A DNA stretch of 62,551 bases from Reyranellaceae bacterium (GTDB lineage: Bacteria; Pseudomonadota; Alphaproteobacteria; Reyranellales; Reyranellaceae), in the NCBI GenBank assembly GCA_022844045.1, contig JALHMM010000027.1, forward strand, positions 1 to 62,551. Reading direction: 5' to 3'. Below, in pieces: positions 52,162 through 60,126 of this stretch; positions within the stretch are counted from its first letter, which is position 1; each line of letters begins with the position of its first letter. A program made the translations under genes and the position numbers. Under the pieces are notes generated by a model. The model was not told the origin of the DNA. It did no database searches and saw only the letters and a program-made list of their open reading frames with translations.

Positions 52162-54264
52162 TCACGCCTTCTTCAGCCAAATCGCCGTGTCGTGGAACAC
52201 CGCGCCGCCATTGGGCCAGCCGGGATCGGCGCTGGTGATGGCGTTGATGCCGATCTTCCGTTCGAAGTGCTTGTTGGGCCAGATGCCCTCGACGATCACC
52301 ACGCCGCGCTGCTGGCCGTCCTGCGGCTTGGCATGCACCAGCACCTCGCCGCGCTCGTTGCCGAGCATCACCTTGTCGCCCGACTTCACGCCGAGAGCGG
52401 CGCAATCCTCAGGATGGATCAGCGCCGTCGGGCGCTTCTCGCGGCTGAGCGAGCCCGGCGTCTCGGTGAAGGTCGAGTTCAGGAAGGTGCGCGCTGGTGC
52501 AGCGACCAGACGGAAAGGCTTCTCCGGCGTGGCGTTGTCGATCACGTCCATATGGTCGGGCAGGTCCGGCATGTCCTGCCAGCGGCCGCCGAACTTCTTC
52601 CAGTTGACCCGGAAGTGGAACTTCTTGTCGGGGTTCTCGAAGCCGTCGAGGAAGTGGCCGGTCTCGAACGGCTTGACGAAATCCTGGCCGCCCTTCTGGA
52701 AGTTGGTCTCGGCATCCCACATGCCCGAGACCTTCAGGGTTTCATCCATGATCTCCCACGCCGTCATATCGAAGCCACGATGCTCGGCGCCCAACCGCTT
52801 GGCCAGCTCGCAGATGACGAAGTGGTTCTCGCGGCTCTCGGCGTAGGGCTCGATGACCTTCTTGGTCACCTGGAAGTAGGTGTGGCCGGAGGCGGTGTAG
52901 AAATCGTCGTGCTCGAGGAAGGTTGTCGCCGGCAGCACGATGTCGGCGAAAGCCGCCGTCTCGGTCGGGAACTGCTCGTGCACGCAGAGGAACAGGTCCT
53001 CGCGCGACAGGCCCTTGTGCACGAGATGCAGCTCCGGACAGACCATCGCCGGGTTGGTGTTCTGGATCAGCATCGCCGTCACCGGCGGCCCGCCGTTCAG
53101 CGCCTGTGGATCGTTGGTCAGGATCGGTCCTAGCCTGGACTGGTCGAGCTCGCGCAGCGACATGTCGATATGGTCGTTGCCCTCGATCAGGGTGCGGTTG
53201 AGCGGATACATCTGCGTGTGACCGTACAGCGCGCCGCCGCCGAGCTGCGACCAGGCGCCGGTCACCGTCGGCAGGCAGGTCACCGCGTGCATGTTGGCCG
53301 CGCCATTGCGCGAGCGGCTGAAGCCGTGGTGGCAGCGGATGTAGGTCTTCTTGCTCGAGCCATAGAGGCGCGCGAACTCGACGATCAGCGCGGCGGGGAT
53401 ACCCGTGATCTTCTCGGCCCATTCGGGCGTGCGCGTGGCCACGTGCTTGGCCAGATCATCAGGGCAGTCGGCGTACTTGCGCATGTAGTCCCAGTCGGCG
53501 AAGCCCTCCTTGAACAGCACATGCATCACGGCCACCGCGAGCGCGCCGTCCGTACCGGGGCGCACGGCCAGATGCATGTCGGCCTTCTCGGCCGTGCCGG
53601 TACGGTAGGGATCGACCACGACCAGCTTGGCGCCGCGCTTCTTGGCGGTCATGGCGTGGTGCATGACGTTGACCTGGGTGTTCACCGGGTTGCCGCCCCA
53701 GATCACCACCACGTCGGAATGCTCGTCGACCTCGCGCATGTCGACGCCGCGCTTGAAGCCGGTGCCGGCCACCCAACCGGTGTCGGCGAGCGTCACGCAG
53801 ATGGTCGAGAACCAGCGCGAGTACTTCATCACGTGGCGCAGGCGATTGATGCCGTCGCGCTGCACCAGGCCCATGGTGCCGGCGTAGAAATACGGCCACA
53901 CGGTCTCGCTGCCGTATTTCGCCGCCTTGGCGATGAACTGCTCGGCGACGGTGTCGAGCGCCTCCTCCCAGGAGATGCGCGCGAACTGGCTGGAGCCCTT
54001 GGGCCCGACCCGCTTCATCGGGTATTGCAGCCGGTCGGGGTGATGCACCCGCTGGGCGTAGCGCGCGACCTTCTCGCAGATCACGCCGGCGGTGTAGGTA
54101 TTGCGCCGTGAGCCGTGCACGCGGCCGATGGTGTGGGCGTCGAGCCGTTCGACTTCCAGCGCGCAGGTGCTGGTGCAGTCGTGCGGACAGACCGAATTGA
54201 CCAGGTTTGGTTTCTGCTTGGCCGCGGCGGTACTGGCCGGCCGGGCGCTTCCATCAGGGGCCAT
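52162..54264 (-). CDS. Molybdopterin-dependent oxidoreductase (DMSO-reductase family)
   Basis: 700 residues from ATG 54264. An N-terminal [4Fe-4S] site is formed by Cys26, Cys30, Cys34 and Cys63 (SVCPHDCTSTC... GVICEK). The MoCo-binding domains follow: ISWEEALDTVAEQFI, VVVIWGGNPVNTQVN, KLVVVDPYRTGTAEKADMHLAVRPGTDGALAVA and a C-terminal SGDKVMLGNERGEVLVHA. There is no Tat signal, so it is cytoplasmic. It resembles the BisC/FdhF-like group without a separate Fe-S subunit nearby; the electron partner and substrate are unknown. Confidence 0.93.
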   Translation of the reverse strand: MAPDGSARPASTAAAKQKPNLVNSVCPHDCTSTCALEVERLDAHTIGRVHGSRRNTYTAGVICEKVARYAQRVHHPDRLQYPMKRVGPKGSSQFARISWEEALDTVAEQFIAKAAKYGSETVWPYFYAGTMGLVQRDGINRLRHVMKYSRWFSTICVTLADTGWVAGTGFKRGVDMREVDEHSDVVVIWGGNPVNTQVNVMHHAMTAKKRGAKLVVVDPYRTGTAEKADMHLAVRPGTDGALAVAVMHVLFKEGFADWDYMRKYADCPDDLAKHVATRTPEWAEKITGIPAALIVEFARLYGSSKKTYIRCHHGFSRSRNGAANMHAVTCLPTVTGAWSQLGGGALYGHTQMYPLNRTLIEGNDHIDMSLRELDQSRLGPILTNDPQALNGGPPVTAMLIQNTNPAMVCPELHLVHKGLSREDLFLCVHEQFPTETAAFADIVLPATTFLEHDDFYTASGHTYFQVTKKVIEPYAESRENHFVICELAKRLGAEHRGFDMTAWEIMDETLKVSGMWDAETNFQKGGQDFVKPFETGHFLDGFENPDKKFHFRVNWKKFGGRWQDMPDLPDHMDVIDNATPEKPFRLVAAPARTFLNSTFTETPGSLSREKRPTALIHPEDCAALGVKSGDKVMLGNERGEVLVHAKPQDGQQRGVVIVEGIWPNKHFERKIGINAITSADPGWPNGGAVFHDTAIWLKKA

Positions 54265-54351
54265 GGAGATAGACGCTCCGCGATAAAGTCGCCCATCATA
54301 CCGGCGGGCGAGCATCCGACAAAGCACCCAGTCCACGAGGGAACAATCGCA

Positions 54352-55749
54352 TTGTCATCGACCGAGACATCATCCGACGACGAGCCGCAAGTCGCGCGCC
54401 GGGCGCTTGCCGGCGACGTCCCTGCCCTGCTCGCCCTGGTGCGCGCGGCCTATGCCAAATGGGTGCCGCTGATCGGCCGCGAACCCAAGCCGATGACCGC
54501 CGACTACGACAAGGCGGTGCGCGACCATCTGGTGTTCGTGGTCGAGGCGCCCGACCGGCTCGACGCGGCGATCGAGCTGATCCCCGCGGCCGACCACCTG
54601 CTGGTCGAGAACGTCGCGGTGGCGCCGGAAGCCCAGGGGCGCGGCCTCGGCACGCAGCTCATGGACGTCGCCGAGCGGGTCGCCCGCGACCTCGGCCTGA
54701 AGGAGCTGCGCCTCTACACCAACGCCAAGTTCGCCGAGAACATCGCGCTGTACGAGAAGCTGGGCTACGCCATCACCGAGCGCGCCGCGATTCCCACCGG
54801 CGGCGAAGTCATCTGGATGCGCAAGCGGCTCGATGGCGCGGTGGCGGCCCCGCCGGTGTTGCCCGAACTGTTGCGCATGCCGATTTGGCGCGACGGGCCG
54901 GTGCCGCTGGGCCGCGTCGTCTACTACCGCACCGTCTGGGCGGTGCTGGCGCTGATCGTCGGCGTCGGCAGCATATCGCTCGCGATATCCGCGGGCGGCA
55001 CGATCACCTTCGCCCACATCGCGCTTCCCGCTGTGCTCTGCGCCTCGGGCGTCTGCTTCGCGCTGTGGCAGCTCTGGCTGATCGCCGCCGCCGCGCGGCG
55101 CGTCGCAAACAGCGGCAATCCCCGATCCAGCGGCTTGGCATTCTCGAGCACGATACTGGGCGCGCTCACCATCGCCGGCGTACTGCACGGCAAGGCCGTA
55201 CCGCAGCTCCAGGAGATGTGGGAGATCTACAGCGGCGACGCACGGCTCAGCGATCTGCGGATCGTCGTCGGCAGCGACGGGCAGACCATGACCTTCAACG
55301 GCTCGCTGGGCATGAACGCCGCCGCCGATGTCCGCCGCGCGCTCGACGCCCATCCCGGGGTGCGCACGATCGTCATGGAAGGGCCGGGTGGGCGCATGGG
55401 GCCAGCGTACGAGATCTTCCAGCTGATCCGCGACCGCCGACTCAACACGCGGGTGGAACGCGAATGCGACTCCGCCTGCACGGTGGTGTTCCTGGGCGGC
55501 GTGGAGCGCAGCCTCGGCTTCTACGGCCGCCTCGGTTTCCATCAGGTCGGCTTCCCCGGCATGAGCCGTGGCGACATGGTCGACGCCAATCGCCAGCTCG
55601 AGCGCTTCTTGATCGTGGACGCGAAGCTCGATCGCGATTTCGCGCGCAAGGTCATCGAGACACCGCACGACTCCATCTGGTCGCCGACACCAGAGGAGCT
55701 GAAGGCGGCCGGTGTGATCCATCGCGGCGGCGCGCCGGGGCGCAAATAG
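54352..55749 (+). CDS. GNAT acetyltransferase fused to a membrane ClpP/crotonase-like domain
   Basis: 465 residues; the best start is TTG 54352, with GAGGGA nine bases upstream. Residues 10-165 are a GNAT domain with the acetyl-CoA loop VAPEAQGRGLGTQLMDVAE and LRLYTNAKFAENIALYEKLGY. From about residue 176 there are three membrane segments and then a periplasm-facing or cytosolic domain with MEGPGGRMGPAYEIFQLIRDRRLNTRVE and the motif CDSACTVVFLGG, and ending PTPEELKAAGVIHR; this matches the COG3904-type ClpP/crotonase-like fold (predicted Ser in the CxSAC motif). The second half is duplicated by the next gene. Confidence 0.82.
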   Translation: MSSTETSSDDEPQVARRALAGDVPALLALVRAAYAKWVPLIGREPKPMTADYDKAVRDHLVFVVEAPDRLDAAIELIPAADHLLVENVAVAPEAQGRGLGTQLMDVAERVARDLGLKELRLYTNAKFAENIALYEKLGYAITERAAIPTGGEVIWMRKRLDGAVAAPPVLPELLRMPIWRDGPVPLGRVVYYRTVWAVLALIVGVGSISLAISAGGTITFAHIALPAVLCASGVCFALWQLWLIAAAARRVANSGNPRSSGLAFSSTILGALTIAGVLHGKAVPQLQEMWEIYSGDARLSDLRIVVGSDGQTMTFNGSLGMNAAADVRRALDAHPGVRTIVMEGPGGRMGPAYEIFQLIRDRRLNTRVERECDSACTVVFLGGVERSLGFYGRLGFHQVGFPGMSRGDMVDANRQLERFLIVDAKLDRDFARKVIETPHDSIWSPTPEELKAAGVIHRGGAPGRK

Positions 55750-55751
55750 AC

Positions 55752-56618
55752 ATGCTGGGCGTGCCGATCTGGCGCGACGCGCCGGTGCCGCTGGGCCGCG
55801 TCGTCAACCATCGCGTCGTGTGGGCGGCGCTGGCGATGATCCTGGGCATCAACGCCATTTCCATCGCGATCTCCAGAGGCCGCGACTTCGGCATCCTTCA
55901 GATCATCATCCCCGCCGCGCTCTGCGCCGTCGCGTCCCTCTTCGCGCTGTGGCAACTCTGGCTGATCGCGGTCGCGGCACGCCGCACCATCCGCGAGGGT
56001 GGCGACCTCCGTTTCGCCGGCCTCGCCATCGTCGGCGCGGCGGTCGCGGCCGCCGCCGTCGCCGGCATCCTGCACGTCAAGGCCGTGCCGCAGCTCACGG
56101 AGATGTGGAACATCCATCATGGCGACGAGCGGCTGAGCGACCTCGACCTCATCGTCACCAACGAGGGCCGCACACTGATCCTCGATGGCGCGCTGGGCAT
56201 GGCCGCCGCCACGCGGGTCAAGGCGGCGCTCGAGCAGAACGCCGCCCTGCGCACGGTCGTCGTGGCCGGTCCGGGTGGCCGCGTGGGGCCGGCCTACCAG
56301 ATCGCCAGGCTGATCCGCGCGCGCGGGCTCGACACGCGCGTGGAGCACCAATGCTACTCGGCCTGCACCGTTGTCTTCCTCGGCGGCGTGCGGCGCAGCA
56401 TCGGACCGCGCGGCGAGCTGGGCTTCCATCGGTTGAGCTTCCCCGGCATGGACGAAGGCGAGCTCGCCGACGCCAATCGAGCGCTGCGCGACTTCATGGC
56501 CTTCGCCGGTCAGGTCAGCGCCCCCTTCATACGCAAAGTGATGGAGACGCCGGCCGAGTCGATCTGGATACCGACGCCCGAAGAACTGCTCGAAGCCGGT
56601 GTGATCCATCGGAAGTAA
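55752..56618 (+). CDS. Membrane ClpP/crotonase-like protein, tandem paralogue
   Basis: 288 residues, two bases after the preceding stop. Aligns along its whole length with residues 174-465 of the upstream fusion protein: both begin MPIWRDxPVPLGRVV-like, share the ALWQLWLIA segment, the AGPGGRVGPAYQIARLIRARGLDTRVE strand, CYSACTVVFLGG and the terminal PTPEELLEAGVIHRK. Three membrane segments precede the soluble domain. It has no GNAT domain. Function unknown; a protease- or crotonase-like activity is predicted from the fold only. Confidence 0.85.
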   Translation: MLGVPIWRDAPVPLGRVVNHRVVWAALAMILGINAISIAISRGRDFGILQIIIPAALCAVASLFALWQLWLIAVAARRTIREGGDLRFAGLAIVGAAVAAAAVAGILHVKAVPQLTEMWNIHHGDERLSDLDLIVTNEGRTLILDGALGMAAATRVKAALEQNAALRTVVVAGPGGRVGPAYQIARLIRARGLDTRVEHQCYSACTVVFLGGVRRSIGPRGELGFHRLSFPGMDEGELADANRALRDFMAFAGQVSAPFIRKVMETPAESIWIPTPEELLEAGVIHRK

Positions 56619-56668
56619 CGCTACAGTCGGCGGCGGGAGAACACGCAGCAGATGGACCCCCGATCGTG

Positions 56669-58303
56669 ATGATTCCGCCAGGCCGCAGCTACGAGCAGGC
56701 GCAGGCCGAGTTCCGCTGGCCCCGGCCGTCGCGCTTCAACATCGCGCGCGCGGTGTGCGACCGTCATCCCGCCGCCGCGCTGGGCATGATCGTCGAGAAC
56801 ACCGACGGCTCGGTGCGCACATGGACCTTCGGCGAGCTGTCCCGCGCCAGCGCGCGACTGGCCAATGCGCTGAAGGCCCGCGGTGTCACCAAGGGCGATC
56901 GCGTCGGCGTGTTCCTGTCGCAGAGCGCCGAGCTCGCCATCGGTCACCTCGCCTGCTACCGCATGGGCGCTATCGCGCTGCCGCTGTTCACCCTGTTCGG
57001 CGAGGAAGCCGTCGAGTACCGCGCCGCCAATTCAGGCATATGCGCGCTGCTCACCGACATGAGCCAGCTACCCAAGGTGCTGGCGGTGCGCGAGCGGCTG
57101 CCGGAGCTGAAGACCATCATCGTCATCGGCGCCGGCCGGCACGCCGCCGAGTTCCTCGACTACGACACGCTGGTGGGCGCCGCGTCCGATTCGTTTCCGG
57201 CGATCGATACCGACGCCGAGGACCCGGCGCTGCTGATCTACACATCAGGCACGACCGGGCAGCCCAAGGGCGCGCTGCACGCCCATCGCATGCTGCTAGG
57301 CGTGATCACGGCGCTCAATCAGTGGGCGGATTTCTGGCCGCGCGGCAACGAGGTGATGTGGACGCCGGCCGAATGGGCGTGGATCGCCGGCCTCTACGAC
57401 GCGCTGTTCCCCGCCTGGTACTACGGCACGCCGGTGCTGGCGCATCGGTTCGCCAAGTTCGATCCCGAGCGCGCCTTCCACCTGCTCGACAAGCATCGCG
57501 TCGGCGTCGCCTTCATCCCGCCGACGGCGCTGAAGATGATGCGTCAGGTCGACAAGCCGCGTGACCGCTGGGGCTACGACGTGCGCTGCGTCTATACCGG
57601 CGGCGAGGCGATGGGCGAAGAGCTGCTGCAATGGGGCCGCGACGCCTTCGGCTCGACCATCTCCGAAGGCTACGGCCAGACCGAGATGAACCTGATGCTG
57701 CTGAACTCGCCCAACTGGTTCCCGGTCAAGCCCGGCTCGTGCGGGCGCGCCGCGATCGGCCGCAAGGTGGCGATCGTCGACAGCCAGGGCCGCGTCCTGC
57801 CGTCAGGCGAGGAAGGCCAGATCGCAGGCTGGCGGCACGATCCCGTGGTGATGTTGGAGTACTGGCGCAATCCCGAGGGCACGGCGAAGAAGTACGCTGG
57901 CGACTGGCTGCTGACCGGCGATCTCGGGCGCATGGACGACGAGGGCTACGTCTTCTTCAAGAGCCGCGACGACGACGTGATCACGTCAGGGGGCTATCGC
58001 ATCGGCCCCGGCGAGATCGAGGAGTGCCTGATCAAGCACCCGGCGGTGGCGATGGCCGGCGTCGTCGGCATCCCCGATCCGGTGCGCACCGAGATCGTCA
58101 AGGCGTTCGTGCAGTTGCGGCCCGGCGTGACCGGCGACGAGGCTTTGAAAGCCGACATCGCCACCTACGTGAAGACCCGGCTGGCGGCGCACGAGTATCC
58201 GCGCGAGGTCGAGTTCCTCGACACGCTGCCGCTGACCACGACCGGCAAGATCCTGCGCCGCGAGCTCAAGCGCATGGACGCGGAAAAGAAGGCGGCCCGT
58301 TAG
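56669..58303 (+). CDS. AMP-binding acyl-CoA synthetase
   Basis: 544 residues from ATG 56669 (GTG 56666 alternative; the RBS is weak). Adenylating enzyme that makes acyl-CoA from a carboxylate, ATP and CoA. The ANL-family motifs are LLIYTSGTTGQPKGALHAH (P-loop), EGYGQTEMN, GDWLLTGDLGRMDDEGYVFFKSRDDDVITSGGYRIGPGEIE and the catalytic lysine in TTTGKILRRELKR near the end. It resembles medium-chain/acetyl-type synthetases (ACSM-like). It follows the ClpP/crotonase-like pair by 50 bases. Confidence 0.92.
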   Translation: MIPPGRSYEQAQAEFRWPRPSRFNIARAVCDRHPAAALGMIVENTDGSVRTWTFGELSRASARLANALKARGVTKGDRVGVFLSQSAELAIGHLACYRMGAIALPLFTLFGEEAVEYRAANSGICALLTDMSQLPKVLAVRERLPELKTIIVIGAGRHAAEFLDYDTLVGAASDSFPAIDTDAEDPALLIYTSGTTGQPKGALHAHRMLLGVITALNQWADFWPRGNEVMWTPAEWAWIAGLYDALFPAWYYGTPVLAHRFAKFDPERAFHLLDKHRVGVAFIPPTALKMMRQVDKPRDRWGYDVRCVYTGGEAMGEELLQWGRDAFGSTISEGYGQTEMNLMLLNSPNWFPVKPGSCGRAAIGRKVAIVDSQGRVLPSGEEGQIAGWRHDPVVMLEYWRNPEGTAKKYAGDWLLTGDLGRMDDEGYVFFKSRDDDVITSGGYRIGPGEIEECLIKHPAVAMAGVVGIPDPVRTEIVKAFVQLRPGVTGDEALKADIATYVKTRLAAHEYPREVEFLDTLPLTTTGKILRRELKRMDAEKKAAR

Positions 58304-58316
58304 CTAGCCCCCGATT

Positions 58317-58461
58317 ACGTTTGGTGAGTCGGTTACGGACCAGGGGTGTGAAGAATAGTGAACCTTTGTCCGGATATCGACGTCACGCGCGCGGACGGTC
58401 GATAACGGAAAATCCTTCACCATCCTTCACACCCCCAGCCCGTAACCAAGTTACCAAACGC
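58317..58461. repeat. Long imperfect palindrome between convergent genes
   Basis: Arms of about 46 bases are near-complementary: CGTTTGGTGAGTCGGTTACG near 58318 pairs with CGTAACCAAGTTACCAAACG ending at 58460, and GGGGTGTGAAGAATAGTGAA pairs with TTCACCATCCTTCACACCCC. The interior also pairs partly around TATCGAC and GTCGATA. It is a single unit unlike families 1 and 2. It could be a bidirectional terminator or a MITE-like element. Confidence 0.86.
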
Positions 58462-58474
58462 AATTATCAGTGTA

Positions 58475-59557
58475 TCAAGCCGCGCGCTGCTTGCGCATGG
58501 TGCTGGAGTAGCGCGGGCAGATCTCCTCGGCGAAGCGGGTCATCATCTTCTGGCGCAGCGCGATCGGCGTACCTGGCGTGGCGCAGGACACCATGAAGTA
58601 GTTGAAGCCCAGCGCCGCAAGCTGGTCGATGCGCTTGCAGATGGTCTCGACGCTGCCGACCAGGTTCGAGTCGAGGAACGGCCCCAGCTCGTTGGGATCG
58701 GTGAGCTTGCGCAGATTGGCGAACATGCGGCTAAAATCCTGGTACTCCGGGATGTCGGCCCAGGGGTTGGCGTCGGACTCGTAGTGATCGCACTGCAGGG
58801 CGAAGTACGGCGGGTAGTACCGCCGGCCGAGCGCGCGGGCCTCCTCGTCGGTGTCGCCGATGAACATCTTCACCGAGATCGGCAGGATGGCGTCCTTGGC
58901 CTTCGCGCCGGCCTTGGCGCGCCAGCGTTCGAGGATGCGTGTGAGCATCTTGTCGGGGAAGGTCGACAGGCAGATCGGCGCGACGCCGAGGTCGCCCATC
59001 ACCTCGGCGCTGGCCGGGCTCCCGATCGCGCCATAGAAGTGGACCTTCTTGTCGATCGCTTCGGGGCGCAGGCGGATCGGCTTGTCGATCTTCCAGAAGC
59101 GGCCGTCATGGGTGAAGGTCTCGCCGCTTAAGCCCTTCTCCATGATGCGGTAGCACTCGGCAAAACGCGCGCGGGCCTCGTTCATGTCGACGTTGTAGGC
59201 GTCGTACTCCATCTTCGCCGTGCCGCGGCCGATGCCCAGATGCAGCGTGCCGTTCGTCATGCTGTTGAGCATGGCGATCTCCTCGGCCAGCCGCACCGGG
59301 TGGTACCAGGGCAGGACGAGGACCGAGGTACCGAGCGACAAGTCAGGAAACGCCGCCGCGATATGCGCCATGAACAGCAGCGGGCTGGGCGTCGGGTAGT
59401 AGTCGCTGAAATGATGCTCCAGCAGCCAGGCCGCGTCGTAGCCGAGCTTGTGGCCCAGCGCGCAGTCCTCCATCACCTCGCGATAGAGGGCCTGGTCGGA
59501 CTTGCGCACATCGCTGGCCGGCGCGGCCTGGAAGCCGAAGGCGATATCGCCGCTCAT
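58475..59557 (-). CDS. LLM class flavin-dependent oxidoreductase
   Basis: 360 residues. Luciferase-like TIM-barrel signature: AFGFQAAPASDVRKSDQALYREVMED, LGYDAAWLLEHHFSDYYPTPSP, LSLGTSVLVLPWYHPVRLAEEIAMLNSMTNGTLHLGIGRG and VHFYGAIGSPASAEVMGDLG. Uses FMNH2 or F420-like reduced flavin for monooxygenation; substrate undetermined. The last residues KQRAA end 14 bases from the long palindrome. On the same strand as the unknown gene at 59657. Confidence 0.92.
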   Translation of the reverse strand: MSGDIAFGFQAAPASDVRKSDQALYREVMEDCALGHKLGYDAAWLLEHHFSDYYPTPSPLLFMAHIAAAFPDLSLGTSVLVLPWYHPVRLAEEIAMLNSMTNGTLHLGIGRGTAKMEYDAYNVDMNEARARFAECYRIMEKGLSGETFTHDGRFWKIDKPIRLRPEAIDKKVHFYGAIGSPASAEVMGDLGVAPICLSTFPDKMLTRILERWRAKAGAKAKDAILPISVKMFIGDTDEEARALGRRYYPPYFALQCDHYESDANPWADIPEYQDFSRMFANLRKLTDPNELGPFLDSNLVGSVETICKRIDQLAALGFNYFMVSCATPGTPIALRQKMMTRFAEEICPRYSSTMRKQRAA

Positions 59558-59581
59558 CGTGAGACTCTCCCGCCGCGCTGC

Positions 59582-59647
59582 CTGTCACCCCGAGCGCAGC
59601 GAGGGGTCTAGGACCATCTAGACCCCTCGCTGCGCTCGGGGTGACAG
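59582..59647. repeat. Palindromic intergenic repeat, family 2, copy E
   Basis: The most perfect copy: 29-base arms (59582-59610 and 59619-59647) are exact complements with an 8-base loop. It reads CTGTCACCCCGAGCGCAGCG at the left end. It is located between two minus-strand genes, 9 bases from the stop of the upstream one. Confidence 0.95.
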
Positions 59648-59656
59648 GTGACTCAA

Positions 59657-60067
59657 CTACAGCTTCTGCTCGAGCATGAGGCCGAGCTTGTCGCCGCGCA
59701 GCACGCGATCCTGCACGTTGGTGTGCGGCAGGTGGTCGAGCGTCAGCACGCCGTCCTTCAGCACCGCCCAGCGGTCGGGATTCTTGTTGTTGGCCTCGTT
59801 CTGGATGACGATCTTCTTGATACCTTCCTTGATCGCCGCGCGGCCCATGTCGTCCTTGTTGATGCGACCTAGTCCCGCGACCAGCGGCTCGAAATACATG
59901 TCCGGCCAGTGCGTGTTGTACTTGTCGGACTCCTTGTCGAGCGCCAGCGTGTCCCACTTGACCTCGACCGGCACAGGATAGCCGGCGGCCGCATGGACCT
60001 TCTTCAGCAGCGCCGGATAGTACCGCTCCTGGAACTCCGCCACCGCCCTGCGTTCAACCATCCCCAT
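59657..60067 (-). CDS. Unknown small protein
   Basis: 136 residues from ATG 60067, with AAGGGGGT upstream (ATG 60061 is an alternative). No signal or membrane segment. Distinct segments: RRAVAEFQERYYPALLKKVHAA, PVPVEVKWDTLALDKESDKYNTHW, RAAIKEGIKKIVIQNEANNKNP, GVLTLDHLPHTNVQDRVLRGD. I recognise no family. It lies between the LLM oxidoreductase and the glycosyltransferase-like gene on the same strand; no function can be assigned. Confidence 0.75.
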   Translation of the reverse strand: MGMVERRAVAEFQERYYPALLKKVHAAAGYPVPVEVKWDTLALDKESDKYNTHWPDMYFEPLVAGLGRINKDDMGRAAIKEGIKKIVIQNEANNKNPDRWAVLKDGVLTLDHLPHTNVQDRVLRGDKLGLMLEQKL

Positions 60068-60126
60068 GGGATACCCCCTTCCGTGCGTTGCACCTGCCCC
60101 GAGTAAAACGCCCCGGACATGACGGG

